Assembly (NCBI RefSeq): GCF_900114625.1
Contig: NZ_FOZL01000001.1
Location: forward strand, 1,922,001-1,986,000
Reading direction: 5' to 3'
Length of the DNA stretch: 64,000 nt
Source of the DNA: Granulicella pectinivorans
Lineage (GTDB): Bacteria; Acidobacteriota; Terriglobia; Terriglobales; Acidobacteriaceae
The notes beneath the pieces are model-generated. The model was given only the letters and a program-made list of their open reading frames with translations. It did no database searches and was not told the origin of the DNA. The translations under genes and the position numbers were made by a program. Below, piece after piece: positions 25,838-34,648 of this stretch (its first letter is position 1; each line of letters starts with the position of its first letter).

Positions 25838-28800
25838 TTAGAAGATGATCTTCACGCCGAACTGCGCGTTGAAGGGTTCGCCTGCTCCGATGCCGGGGGC
25901 TCCGTTGTAGTCGCCGATGGTGTCGAAGAGGGTTGCGCTGCCGTTGGAGGGGTCGAACTGACCGTTGGGCAGCGAAGCGAAGCTGACATTGGGTGGCGCG
26001 TAGTTGATGCGGTTGAAGGTGTTGAAGAGCTCGGCGCGGAACTGGAGGGTGAGGCGCTCGTAGATCTTCGTGTTCTTGAAGACCGAAAGGTCAACATCCG
26101 AGTAGCCAGGGCCGTAGTACTGGTTGCGTCGCTGCGAGCCGAAGGTGCCGGCGGCGGGCAGGACGAAGTGGGAGAGATCAATCCAAGTGGCGTTGGGCTT
26201 CTGTCCCTGGATGCCGGTGGTGGCCTTCGATACCTGGTTCAGGCGATCGAGGCCTTCATTGGTTCCGCTGTTGTCGAGGCCGGCAAAGATCTGGAACGGC
26301 TGGCCGCCGTGGAAGTTGGCCAGCGCGTTGACCTGCCATCCGCGTGTGAGCAGAGGAACGTGGATGGAGCCTGGAATCTCATAGCTCGCATAGGCGGTGA
26401 AGTTGTGGCGGGTGTCGTAGTCGGAGTTTCCGTAGTCGCCCTTGAAGTTGGTGCTGTCCTGCGGGAGGGTGCCGCGGTACTGCGAGACCTCGTCGAGATT
26501 GTGCGCCCAGGTGTATACGGCCTGGGTGGTGATGTGGTGCCAGCCGTTGATGCGGAGCTGAGCCTGCAGCGAGTTGTAGTTGGCCGTGCCGATCGAAGAG
26601 ATCTGGTTGATGTTGTTGTACTGGCCGTAGGTGCTGAAGTAGGGGCGTGTCTGCTGGCGCAGGAAATCGTTGGCATAGACACCGCCGGGTTGCTGGCTGG
26701 CCGATGCCGTCTTCGCCTGGTTGATGTCGAGGAGGCTGAGCAGGTGACGAGCGCTCGAACCGACGTAGCCGACCTGCGCGATGGTGAACTTGTTCAGCGT
26801 GCGCTCTACATTGAGGCTGTAGTTCTCGTTGTACGAGGGACGGAAGTTAGGCGCGACTGAGAAGACGCCGCAGGTGGAGGTGGGAGCGCAGGGGTAGCCG
26901 ATGGAAGAGGGGAAGATCGGAACGCCGGACTGGATCGCGACCTGCGCGGCAGGATTGGCGCTTACCGAGTAGACCGGGTTCGGGCCTCCGGGGTTTCCTT
27001 CGACGCCGTTGGGGGCCTGATTGCCGGGACGGTTGTCGAGGAAGGGATTCAGGTTCGGGGTGTCGGCGTACCAGCCATAGGCGAGGTGAACGACGGTGTT
27101 GTCGTCGAGCGAGTAGCTGGCTCCGATGCGTGGGCTGATGTTCTTGTAGTACTTGGGATAGAGCGAGTCGATCTGCGCGCCCTGGAAGGCGAGGCCCTGG
27201 GTGGAGGTCAGCTCCGGACGGAAGACGGACATGTCCTTCAGGCCGTCGTGGAGCGGGCCTTCATAGTCGTAGCGGATACCGTAGTTGACGTTGAGCTTGG
27301 GGCTGAGCTGCCAGGAGTCGCCGGCATTCAGGAACCAGGTGTTGACCAGCACCTTGCGCTCGGGGTCGCCGATGGTGATGTTGGCGGCGGAGGATTGACC
27401 GGCGAGGAAGTCGGCGAGGGCGTTGACGCGACCGGAGCCGCTGCTGACGCGGCTGCCATCGAAGGTGAAGGATCCGGTGGCGTGGCGGTGGTAGAACTCG
27501 TCAAGGCGGGCATTGCGGTATTCGCCGCCGAAGCGGAACTGGTGCTTGCCCTTCACCCAGGAGAGTTGGTCGGTGAGGTGTCCGGTGATGTCGTTACGGC
27601 CTTCGGGAGGCGTCAGGCCGACGGGATCGAAGCCCTTGATGGTGATGTTGGGCGCGTTGGGGAAGGTGGCGCCGGTGACGAAGCCGATGCTCTGCACATT
27701 CTGGTTGGTCTGGTAGTCGTTGAAGACCTGGTTGAAGTAGTTGACGCCTGCGAGGAGCTGGTTGGTGATGGAGTTGGAGATGACGCGGTTGTAGACAATG
27801 GCGATGTTCTGCACATGGATTGGAGCAACCTCGTAGTAGGCGAGCAGTTGCGAGCCAACGGGCGCCACCTGGTTACCCTGGCCGACGAACCAGTGGGCGC
27901 TGAGGGTGTCCTTGGGGGTGAGGTTGTAGTCGACCTTGGCGAGGCCGTTCCAGCTATAGCCGAACTCGGGGTCGGAGGAGTGGAAGTTGTTGACCGTGCC
28001 GACGGTATCCTGCGCGAGCACGCTCGATCCCCACAGGGTGTTGAGAACGTTCTGCATGACCGGGTTGACGGCGACGTTGTTGGCGGCCAGGAGCGCCTTG
28101 GCCTGATTCTGCCAGCCGATGGAGGGCTCGGTCGCGGTGCCGGACTGGCCGATGACGAAGCGCTGATGTTCGAAGGTCAGGAAGCCGAATAGCTTGTCCT
28201 TGATGAAGGGGCCGCCGACAGAGAAGCCGGTGTTGTAGTTACGGACCTTCTGCTTGGTGTCGGAGAAGGGGCTCTTGGCACCGAAGAGTTCGTTGCGATT
28301 GAAGTAGTAGACGGTTCCGTGAAGGGAGTTGGTTCCGGCGCGGAGCGTGAGGTTGACGGTGCCGCCTGGGTTGCGGCCGCCTTCGGGGCCGGACTGTGTC
28401 TGGGCGGAGAACTGGTCGACCGCGTCGATGGGCAGGATGATGCCGGCGATGCCGGAGACGCCGCCCTGGTTGACGGCGGGGACATTGTGCCAGAGGTCGT
28501 TGTTGTCGACGCCGTCGATCTGCCAGTTTACCTGGTTGGCGCGCGTGCCGTTCAGCGATCCGAAGCCGCCGCCGGAGTAGCCACCGAAGCCGGGGCTGAG
28601 GGAGATCATCTGGGTGAAGTCGCGTCCGTTGAGAGGCATGTCTTCGACGGTTTTGGCGTCGACGACTGTGTTTTGTGTGACGGTGGTGGTGTCGAGCGCG
28701 ATTGCTGACGCAGTGACCTCGACGATGGTGCCGGTGCTCGAGAGGGCGAGCTTGACCGGGAGGGTATAGATGGATCCCGCGGAGACGGCGATCTTGTCGT

Positions 28801-29071
28801 ACTTCGCGGTGGAGAAGCCGGCGAAGGTGACGGTGACGGAGTAGTTGCCGAGAGGGAGATCCTGGAAGAGGAAGTCGCCTGAGGAGGAGGTCACGGTATT
28901 GTGGGCTACGCCGGTGGCGACGGCGGTGGCGACGACCGCAGCGCCCGGAATACCAGCACCGGAGGGATCGAGGACTGTACCGTTAATGCCTCCGCGGAAG
29001 GTTTGCGCGGAGAGTACCGATGCTGTGGCGAAGAGCAGTAACGCCAGAAGAATTTTGGGGATGTTTCTCAT
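25838..29071 (-). CDS. Oar-like TonB-dependent receptor
   Basis: A 1077-residue outer-membrane receptor. It starts MRNIPKILLALLLFATASVLSAQ (signal peptide), followed by a CarboxypepD_reg sandwich (GGINGTVLDPSGAGIPGAAVVATAV), plug sequences (VEDMPLNGRDFTQMISLSPGF, WQIDGVDNNDLWHN, NPGGTVNLTLRAGTNSLHG) and a barrel ending in FNAQFGVKIIF. ATG 29071 has GGAGACC ahead on the minus strand; the longer frame from 29170 adds an unlikely Cys/Pro-rich leader. It is monocistronic, with its own terminator. The 5' region contains an inverted repeat and a structured stretch. The ligand is unknown; peptides are possible since gamma-glutamyltransferase is upstream on the same strand. Confidence 0.9.
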   Translation of the reverse strand: MRNIPKILLALLLFATASVLSAQTFRGGINGTVLDPSGAGIPGAAVVATAVATGVAHNTVTSSSGDFLFQDLPLGNYSVTVTFAGFSTAKYDKIAVSAGSIYTLPVKLALSSTGTIVEVTASAIALDTTTVTQNTVVDAKTVEDMPLNGRDFTQMISLSPGFGGYSGGGFGSLNGTRANQVNWQIDGVDNNDLWHNVPAVNQGGVSGIAGIILPIDAVDQFSAQTQSGPEGGRNPGGTVNLTLRAGTNSLHGTVYYFNRNELFGAKSPFSDTKQKVRNYNTGFSVGGPFIKDKLFGFLTFEHQRFVIGQSGTATEPSIGWQNQAKALLAANNVAVNPVMQNVLNTLWGSSVLAQDTVGTVNNFHSSDPEFGYSWNGLAKVDYNLTPKDTLSAHWFVGQGNQVAPVGSQLLAYYEVAPIHVQNIAIVYNRVISNSITNQLLAGVNYFNQVFNDYQTNQNVQSIGFVTGATFPNAPNITIKGFDPVGLTPPEGRNDITGHLTDQLSWVKGKHQFRFGGEYRNARLDEFYHRHATGSFTFDGSRVSSGSGRVNALADFLAGQSSAANITIGDPERKVLVNTWFLNAGDSWQLSPKLNVNYGIRYDYEGPLHDGLKDMSVFRPELTSTQGLAFQGAQIDSLYPKYYKNISPRIGASYSLDDNTVVHLAYGWYADTPNLNPFLDNRPGNQAPNGVEGNPGGPNPVYSVSANPAAQVAIQSGVPIFPSSIGYPCAPTSTCGVFSVAPNFRPSYNENYSLNVERTLNKFTIAQVGYVGSSARHLLSLLDINQAKTASASQQPGGVYANDFLRQQTRPYFSTYGQYNNINQISSIGTANYNSLQAQLRINGWHHITTQAVYTWAHNLDEVSQYRGTLPQDSTNFKGDYGNSDYDTRHNFTAYASYEIPGSIHVPLLTRGWQVNALANFHGGQPFQIFAGLDNSGTNEGLDRLNQVSKATTGIQGQKPNATWIDLSHFVLPAAGTFGSQRRNQYYGPGYSDVDLSVFKNTKIYERLTLQFRAELFNTFNRINYAPPNVSFASLPNGQFDPSNGSATLFDTIGDYNGAPGIGAGEPFNAQFGVKIIF

Positions 29072-29108
29072 AGATGGTCTCCGAAAAATGAGGCAAAACG
29101 GGGTTATC

Positions 29109-29133
29109 TCCGCACAAGGGGAAGATGTGCGGA
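29109..29133. promoter_or_regulatory. Inverted repeat upstream of the second TonB receptor
   Basis: TCCGCACA (29109-29116) and TGTGCGGA (29126-29133) are perfect arms around a nine-base spacer, 38 bases before the receptor start on the minus strand. This spacing suits either a dimeric regulator or a 5'-UTR hairpin. Confidence 0.45.
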
Positions 29134-29425
29134 CGCAAGGGGGCATCGCCCTGTTTTGGGCGAAGCTCAATCTGGTTGTGAAGCGAACCTTGTTACGTGT
29201 TGCCGGACCGTGAGTTTGTACAGATGTTTAGCGAAAACACTGCGCTGGGAGGCGCAAAGTCTTGTGGAAACAGGAGTTGAACTATGGGTCCATTGGCCGG
29301 CATAAGCGGGATGGTGAGCCGCCGTAGCTGAGACCGACGGCCTGGCAAGGGCCTGAAAACCGTCGATTGGGACAAGGATTTGAACCAACGTAGAGGAGAT
29401 CTGTGAAGATTGCAAGAAAAAAGTT
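29134..29425 (-). other. Structured non-coding leader, unassigned
   Basis: About 290 bases between the ggt terminator and the receptor gene with no convincing gene. On the minus strand several complementary segments can be paired: GCCGTCGGT with ACGGCGGC around 29319-29344, and GGCC segments around 29338-29355, with a possible closing helix GTCC/GGAC near 29288 and 29370. I compared it by eye with TPP, SAM, cobalamin and cyclic-di-GMP riboswitches and found no match. It may be a regulatory leader or a small RNA. Confidence 0.3.
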
Positions 29426-29473
29426 CATAAGAAAAGGCCCCGGCCAGACAGGGTTCTGTCGCGCCAGGGCCTT
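29426..29473 (-). terminator. Terminator of the gamma-glutamyltransferase gene
   Basis: AAGGCCCCGGC (29434-29444) pairs with GCCAGGGCCTT (29463-29473) with one mismatch. On the minus strand the hairpin is followed by TTCTTATG. It lies 15 bases after the ggt stop. Confidence 0.8.
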
Positions 29474-29488
29474 GGATGGCTTGAGGAT

Positions 29489-31273
29489 TTAGTATCCGGC
29501 GGCTTTGCCGAAGTGTCTCCGCTGATCCTGACCGCCGGTGAGAACCCCGGTCTTGGGGTCGATGGCGATGAGTTCGGAGTCGCCCCACACGCCGGAGGTT
29601 TTCTCGTCGAACTCGGCCGCCTGATTCACGACATAACCCTCCGCCTTGAGCTGTTCGGCGACGGTGCGGGGGAACTTCTTCTCGAGGTCAAGGCGATCCG
29701 GCAGGTACTGGTGATGAAAGCGGGGTGCGTCGGCGGCCTGCTGGACCGGAAGGCCATTGTCGAGGATCGAGATGATGTCGTTTGCGACGGTGGTGATGAT
29801 CGTCGAACCGCCGGGTGAGCCGAGAACGAGGATCAGCTTACCGTCCTTGAGAACCATGGTTGGGGTCATCGCCGAGAGCGGACGCTTGCCCGCCGCGATG
29901 GAGTTGGCCGGCCCCTGGATGAGACGGAACATATTGGGCACGCCTACCTTGGAGGTGAAGTCGTCCATCTCGTCGTTGAGCGCGAAGCCGAGGCCGTTGC
30001 CGGCGGTGATGCCCGCGCCGAAGAAGGCGTTCAGCGTGTAGGTGCTGGAGGCTGCGTTGCCATCCTTGTCGACGACCGAGAAGTGGGTGGTCTGGGGCGA
30101 CTCATGCGCGGGCAGGACGGCGGGCGGTGGAGGCAGGAAGCCGGCCGGGCGCTTGAGCACATCGGACGGTGTGGGTTTCACCGGATCGATCGAGGCACGC
30201 CATGCGTCGGCGTACTTCATGTCGGCCATCTGGGCCAGGGGCATGGTGTTGAAGTCGGGATCCCCGAGATAGTCGGAGCGATCCATGTACGCGCGGCGGA
30301 AGGCCTCCGTAATGATGTGGATCTGGGCGGCGGAGCGGTCGGGCCCAAGCTTGGGCAGGTCGTACGTGGAGAGGATGTTGAGGATCTCGACGAGGACGAT
30401 GCCACCCGACGACGGCGGCGGGGAGGTGATGATGTCGTAGCCGTGGTACTTGCCGTAGATCGGCGTGCGGTCCTTCACCTGGTACGAGGCGAGATCGGCC
30501 TCTGTGATGAGGCCGCCACCGGCCTGGACGAAGGCGGCCAGGCGTTTTGCGATGTCGCCGTGATAGAAGTCGTCGGGGTGCGTGGCGATGATGGTGAGGG
30601 TCTTGGCGAGTTCGGGCTGTGCGAAGGTCTCGCCAGGTTTGTAGAAGTCGCCGTTGCGTTGATAGATGCGGTGGGACTCGGGGTCCTTTTCGATGTACTT
30701 GGTCTGAAGAAACTTCGTCTCTTCGGCCGACAGGACGAAGCCGTTGGTGGCCAGCCGGATGGCAGGGGCCATGTCCTGCGCGAGCGTGAGGCGGCCGTAG
30801 GTCTTCTGGGCGTAGGTGAGTCCGGCAACTGTGCCGGGAACTCCGATGGCCTTGTAGCCCGAGGTGGACATGCCCTTGATGACGTTCTTGTCCTTATCGA
30901 GGTACATGTCGGCGGTGGCTGCGCCGGGGGCGCGCTCGCGGTAGTCGAGGAAGTGGGCCTCGGGCGTCTTGAGCAATTTGCCGTGCTTGTCGGTGCGCAT
31001 GCGGACGAGCATGAAGCCGCCGCCGCCGAGGTTGCCGGCCACGGGATAGGTAACGGCGAGGGCGAAGCCTACGGCCACGGCCGCGTCCACGGCATTGCCG
31101 CCCTGCTTAAGGATCTCGAGGCCGGCGTCGGAGGCGTCGTGCTGGATGGTGACCACCATGGCGTGCTTCGCGGTCGTGGGGGTGTAGGGAGCTGCTGTCT
31201 GCGCAAACAGAGGGACGGCGAGGGAGACGAGGACCAACGGGAGGGGGCGACGGATGGCGGCGATCGAGATCAC
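29489..31273 (-). CDS. ggt: Gamma-glutamyltranspeptidase
   Basis: A 594-residue Ntn-hydrolase precursor exported to the periplasm (signal peptide IRRPLPLVLVSLAVPLFAQ). It cleaves gamma-glutamyl bonds, for example of glutathione. The large subunit has NAVDAAVAVGFALAVTYPVAGNLGGGGF and the substrate region RERAPGAAT. Self-cleavage is expected before the catalytic Thr in SPQTTHFSVVDKDGNA near residue 394, which becomes the N-terminus of the small subunit; SAMTPTMVLKDGKLILVLGSPGGSTI follows. All key motifs are present. The upstream spacer separates it from the ECF sigma gene on the other strand. It has its own terminator. Confidence 0.93.
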   Translation of the reverse strand: MISIAAIRRPLPLVLVSLAVPLFAQTAAPYTPTTAKHAMVVTIQHDASDAGLEILKQGGNAVDAAVAVGFALAVTYPVAGNLGGGGFMLVRMRTDKHGKLLKTPEAHFLDYRERAPGAATADMYLDKDKNVIKGMSTSGYKAIGVPGTVAGLTYAQKTYGRLTLAQDMAPAIRLATNGFVLSAEETKFLQTKYIEKDPESHRIYQRNGDFYKPGETFAQPELAKTLTIIATHPDDFYHGDIAKRLAAFVQAGGGLITEADLASYQVKDRTPIYGKYHGYDIITSPPPSSGGIVLVEILNILSTYDLPKLGPDRSAAQIHIITEAFRRAYMDRSDYLGDPDFNTMPLAQMADMKYADAWRASIDPVKPTPSDVLKRPAGFLPPPPAVLPAHESPQTTHFSVVDKDGNAASSTYTLNAFFGAGITAGNGLGFALNDEMDDFTSKVGVPNMFRLIQGPANSIAAGKRPLSAMTPTMVLKDGKLILVLGSPGGSTIITTVANDIISILDNGLPVQQAADAPRFHHQYLPDRLDLEKKFPRTVAEQLKAEGYVVNQAAEFDEKTSGVWGDSELIAIDPKTGVLTGGQDQRRHFGKAAGY

Positions 31274-31398
31274 TCGGCTTGGACCTTCTTGGAGTGGATT
31301 TCCCCTGTGGGGTGGGTGTGTTTGGAGGATAGCGTATCTGGAATTTCAGGCGTGGAAAGAAAAGTGAACGGTTTTGCGGTGGCTCCGGTCTTAGGAGT

Positions 31399-31929
31399 GT
31401 GACGGGAAACGTGACGGATCGCGAGATGGCCTTCGGTGCGGTGGTGGACCGGCAGGGACGGTTCCTGTACCGGGTTGCGCTTGGGCTGATGCGGAACCCC
31501 GAAGACGCGGAGGATGTCGTGCAGGAGGCACTCCTAAAGCTCTTTCGCGGCGAGGGATGGCGGGAGATGTCGGACGAACGTGCGTTTCTGGCGCGGGTCG
31601 TCTGGCGTGTTGGGCTCGATCGGATTGCGGCGCGGAGGGTGCACATGGATGTGACGGAGATGGAGGTCGCCGCGACGGGCGAGACGGTCGAGGATGCGAT
31701 GGTGGGCGAAGGCGAGCGCGCGGTGCTGAGGAGGTTGATCGAGGGTTTGCCGGAGGAGTTGCGAAGGCCGCTGGTGCTGTCGGCGATCGAGGAGATGACG
31801 TCCCGCGAGGTGGGGGTGGCGATGGGGATTCCCGAGGCGACGGTGCGAGGGCGCGTGATGCGGGCGCGGGCGGAGCTGAAGCGGCGGTTCGAGGCCATGC
31901 AGAGGCTACGGGCGGAGGTGGCGCGATGA
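31399..31929 (+). CDS. ECF-type RNA polymerase sigma factor
   Basis: A 176-residue sigma-70-family protein of the extracytoplasmic-function group. Region 2 is YRVALGLMRNPEDAEDVVQEALLKLFR, including the DAEDVVQE motif, and region 4 is LPEELRRPLVLSAIEEMTSREVGVAMGIPEATVRGRVMRARAEL, the -35-binding helix-turn-helix. The longest start is GTG 31399, but the AGGAG at 31393 sits too close to it, so GTG 31411 or ATG 31426 may be used instead. Its stop overlaps the next gene's ATG as ATGA, which couples translation. The partner is not a normal anti-sigma factor but a TonB-type protein. Confidence 0.85.
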   Translation: MTGNVTDREMAFGAVVDRQGRFLYRVALGLMRNPEDAEDVVQEALLKLFRGEGWREMSDERAFLARVVWRVGLDRIAARRVHMDVTEMEVAATGETVEDAMVGEGERAVLRRLIEGLPEELRRPLVLSAIEEMTSREVGVAMGIPEATVRGRVMRARAELKRRFEAMQRLRAEVAR

Positions 31930-32873
31930 CGAATCGGCCGGACGACTTTGAGGTCTTGCTGGACGGGGTTTTGCGGGAGATGGCGGACGTGGAAGTCAAG
32001 GAGGGTTTCGCGATGCGGATGATGACGGCGTACGAGAGTGATGTGGTGGGCATCAGCCCCAGGGGGTCAGTGACTGCGTTCGGCGGCTCGTTTGGGTTGC
32101 TGGTGCGCAAGGAGCGGGGATTTGGTCCATTTGGATGGGCGATGGCGGCTCACGCGGCGGTGCTGCTTCTGGTTGGGTTCGGGTGGGCGGCAAAGAGCCA
32201 TGTCGTTCAGGTTTTGCGCCCGGTGGCGGTGGCGACGTTGGAGGTTCCTATGCCGATAAAGATGACGCCGAAGGCTTTGACGGCGGGCGGTGGCGGGGGG
32301 CAGGCGAATCCGACGCCCGCGGCTCAGGGACGCATGCCGAAGTTTGCCGAGACACAGATCACGCCACCGAAAGCGCCTCCGATGGAGCAGCCGAAGATCG
32401 CCGTGGAGCCGACGGTGGTGATGCAGAGGGATTTGAAGATGGCGAACAACGATATGCCAAACCTGGGCATGCCGAACTCGCCGATCGTGGGTACGGGATC
32501 ACTGGGCAACGGGCGTGGGACCGGGATCGGCTCAGGCGATGGTGCCGGTGTTGGAGCTGGTTCGGAGGGCAACATCGGGGGTGGAGCGATGCGGATTGGC
32601 GGCGGGGTCAGCGCGCCGGTACCGACCTTCATGCCTGACCCGGAGTTCTCCGAAGAGGCCCGGAAGGCGAAGGTCTCGGGCAACGTGCTGGTGTACCTGT
32701 GGGTCGACCAGAATGGCCGCGCTTCGCATGTGCGGGTGATTCGGGGGATCGGAATGGGGCTCGATGAGAAAGCGATGGCGGCGGTGAAGCAGTACCGTTT
32801 CAAGCCGGCGATGAAAGACGGTAAGCCGGTGACGGTGGAGATGAACGTGGATGTGAACTTCGCGATCTTCTAG
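31926..32873 (+). CDS. TonB-type protein coupled to the ECF sigma factor
   Basis: A 315-residue single-pass membrane protein. About 75 cytoplasmic residues (DDFEVLLDGVLREMADVEV) come first, in the place where anti-sigma factors bind sigma. Then comes a membrane segment (GWAMAAHAAVLLLVGFGWAA), a Pro/Gly/Met-rich periplasmic linker with a glycine-rich stretch near residues 195-235, and a C-terminal TonB domain (FSEEARKAKVSGNVLVYLWVDQNGRASHVRVIRG ... YRFKPAMKDGKPV). The ATG at 31926 overlaps the sigma stop by four bases. This suggests that the protein both senses TonB-linked traffic and restrains sigma; that is inference. A plain energy transducer is the alternative. Confidence 0.75.
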   Translation: MTNRPDDFEVLLDGVLREMADVEVKEGFAMRMMTAYESDVVGISPRGSVTAFGGSFGLLVRKERGFGPFGWAMAAHAAVLLLVGFGWAAKSHVVQVLRPVAVATLEVPMPIKMTPKALTAGGGGGQANPTPAAQGRMPKFAETQITPPKAPPMEQPKIAVEPTVVMQRDLKMANNDMPNLGMPNSPIVGTGSLGNGRGTGIGSGDGAGVGAGSEGNIGGGAMRIGGGVSAPVPTFMPDPEFSEEARKAKVSGNVLVYLWVDQNGRASHVRVIRGIGMGLDEKAMAAVKQYRFKPAMKDGKPVTVEMNVDVNFAIF

Positions 32874-32883
32874 AGCGGGCAAG

Positions 32884-33105
32884 AGATTGTGGGGAAAAGG
32901 CGGAAAAAGCGGGAAAAGAAACAACAGCAAAGATGTAGAACCTTACCGCGTCCACTCAATTTGGAAATCTTAAATGCTCGGTTGTCTTTCGCTCGGGGTC
33001 GTGGAGATCTAGAGAGGATTCGGGCGAGCTCCGTCGAGCGGGAGGAAGAAACAGTGCTCTTGTCTTTGTCTCTGTTTCCCGCTTTTCCCCACACTCTTTT
33101 GTTGC
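32884..33105. repeat. Intergenic element with inverted copies of a GTGGGGAAAAGG repeat
   Basis: AGATTGTGGGGAAAAGGCGG starts at 32884, and a near copy in inverted orientation (GTGTGGGGAAAAGCGGGAAA on the minus strand) occupies 33075-33094. The first 20 bases recur exactly at 54685. Between the arms lie CGCTCG and CGAGCG stretches able to pair. No gene is visible in this 248-base gap between the TonB-type gene and ispE, so the whole unit may be one large hairpin or a MITE. Confidence 0.6.
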
Positions 33106-33121
33106 TGACCGGACGGGTAGA

Positions 33122-34207
33122 ATGCTCGTTATGTCTACACGGGTTCGGTCGTATGCGAAGGTAAATCTTGGGCTGGCAATTGGTCCGGTGCGGGAGGACG
33201 GGTTTCATGGTCTGGTGACGCTCTACCAGACGCTTGATCTGCATGATCTGGTGACGGTTACGGCACAGCGTGGAGGTTCGGGGCTGACGCTGACCAGCAA
33301 CGATCGCCGAGTGCCCTGCGATGCGCGCAATACGGCCTGGAGAATGGTCGAGGGCGCTCTGCACCGGATGGGCGTCGCCGCCGAGGTGACGATCCATATC
33401 GACAAGCGACTCCCAATTCAGGGTGGTATGGGGGCAGGGTCGGCAAACGCCGCGGCGGCGCTGATCGCGCTCGAGACCGAGCTGGGCGAGGCGCTGCCTC
33501 AGGCGGAGCGCATGGCGCTGGCCGCGGAGGTGGGGTCGGATGTGCCGTTGTTTCTGATCGGCGGAGCGGTGCTGGGCACAGGGCGTGGGGAGATCGTGGA
33601 GATGGCTCCTGATTTTCCGGCGACGGTTTGTGTCGTGGCGATTCCGTCCGTGGGGGTTTCAACGCCGGCGGCCTTCCGAGAGTGGGACGCGCGCTACGCG
33701 GCGGGGTTGGCGGCGGCTGCCGATGTGCAGGAGGAGACTGCGGGGTGGAGCGAGGTGATCGACCCCTTATTGACTTTCCCTCCGGTCCGCGATACTCTAA
33801 GTGAGTTGAGCCGCGTCTACGCTTCCACTTTAGGGAGCATGCCAGGTTCCACCGGTATCGTTCGCAACCCCCTCCTTGAGAAAACGCTGGATGGCATGGC
33901 GAACGGTCTGGCCGAGAATACCCTTCTCGAGCTTGTCCGCACCGGGATCGAGAACGACTTTGAAGAGGTCGTCTTCTCGCAGCATCCCTCCTTGCGTGAG
34001 ATCAAGCGTCAATTGATGGGTACTGAAACGGAAGTGCCGGCGTTGTACGCTGCTCTCTCCGGATCGGGTTCGGCCCTGTTTGGACTTTACGAGTCCACGG
34101 CGGCGGCGCAAGCAGCTCAACAACGACTTCAGTCCTCCGGGGTGAAGGCTCTCACAACCGAGACCTTGCCACGAGCGGAGTACTGGGGGAGAATGGTCGC
34201 AGAGTAA
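33122..34207 (+). CDS. ispE: 4-diphosphocytidyl-2-C-methyl-D-erythritol kinase
   Basis: A GHMP-family kinase of the MEP isoprenoid pathway, phosphorylating CDP-methylerythritol. The N-terminal RSYAKVNLGLAIGPVREDGFHGL is typical, and the GHMP phosphate loop is IQGGMGAGSANAAAALIALE near residue 100. SGSGSALFGLYES is the C-terminal motif. At 361 residues it is longer than the usual 280-300, owing to an extra segment of about 50-60 residues (roughly 185-260) between the two domains. ATG 33122 or 33131 are both possible. It heads the housekeeping block that continues through the tRNA gene and prs. Confidence 0.9.
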   Translation: MLVMSTRVRSYAKVNLGLAIGPVREDGFHGLVTLYQTLDLHDLVTVTAQRGGSGLTLTSNDRRVPCDARNTAWRMVEGALHRMGVAAEVTIHIDKRLPIQGGMGAGSANAAAALIALETELGEALPQAERMALAAEVGSDVPLFLIGGAVLGTGRGEIVEMAPDFPATVCVVAIPSVGVSTPAAFREWDARYAAGLAAAADVQEETAGWSEVIDPLLTFPPVRDTLSELSRVYASTLGSMPGSTGIVRNPLLEKTLDGMANGLAENTLLELVRTGIENDFEEVVFSQHPSLREIKRQLMGTETEVPALYAALSGSGSALFGLYESTAAAQAAQQRLQSSGVKALTTETLPRAEYWGRMVAE

Positions 34208-34239
34208 CTTCTTCGGGATTCGCTATCCTGGAGATGTAC

Positions 34240-34313
34240 TGGGCGATCGACTAATGGTAAGTCGAGTGCCTTTGGAGCACTTTATCTAGGTTCGAATCCT
34301 AGTCGCCCAGCCA
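34240..34313 (+). tRNA. tRNA-Gln (anticodon UUG)
   Basis: Acceptor arms TGGGCGA (34240-34246) and TCGCCCA (34303-34309) pair perfectly. The D arm, an anticodon stem AGTGC/GCACT around the loop CTTTGGA with anticodon TTG, and a T arm CTAGG-TTCGAAT-CCTAG are all present. The 3' GCCA shows that CCA is encoded. It would read CAA and probably CAG codons. Confidence 0.95.
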
Positions 34314-34648
34314 AGACGTCGGTCGTACGAAGCCCAGATGGTATCGACAAACCGCCCGAACAGGCGTGAAGGAATCGGCCAAGAGTGCCGATAGGCAAGT
34401 CAGGGAACTTTAGCCGGCAACAATGTGCCGTGTGAGTTTGATTTTTGAGATCCGGGCGAAACGAGCCCAACAGGATCGAAGAAGAGAAAAGAAGAACCAG
34501 CAACACGTCTTACATGTACTTTTCGTAGATTGGTTTCAAGCAATTGGATTCAGCATTCGACGAGCAGCAACGGCACCAAAACAAGGGTGACGGTAAGCAG
34601 TTAGGCAGTAGGAACTCATCAAGGTCAACCAGCCTGGAGGTTTCAAGC
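34314..34648 (+). other. Leader region between tRNA-Gln and prs
   Basis: About 335 bases with no convincing gene. An in-frame extension of prs begins at TTG 34544, but its sequence is low in conserved character. The stretch 34340-34440 contains several short complementary segments (for example GCCGATAGGC and the later AGCCGGC), so processing of a tRNA-containing transcript or a structured leader is possible. I see no standard promoter or terminator. Confidence 0.35.

Noticed and set aside
29280..29380. TPP-like riboswitch, because of a CTGAGA stretch near 29328
   Set aside because: The remaining conserved elements of the aptamer are missing and the gene context is unrelated to thiamine.
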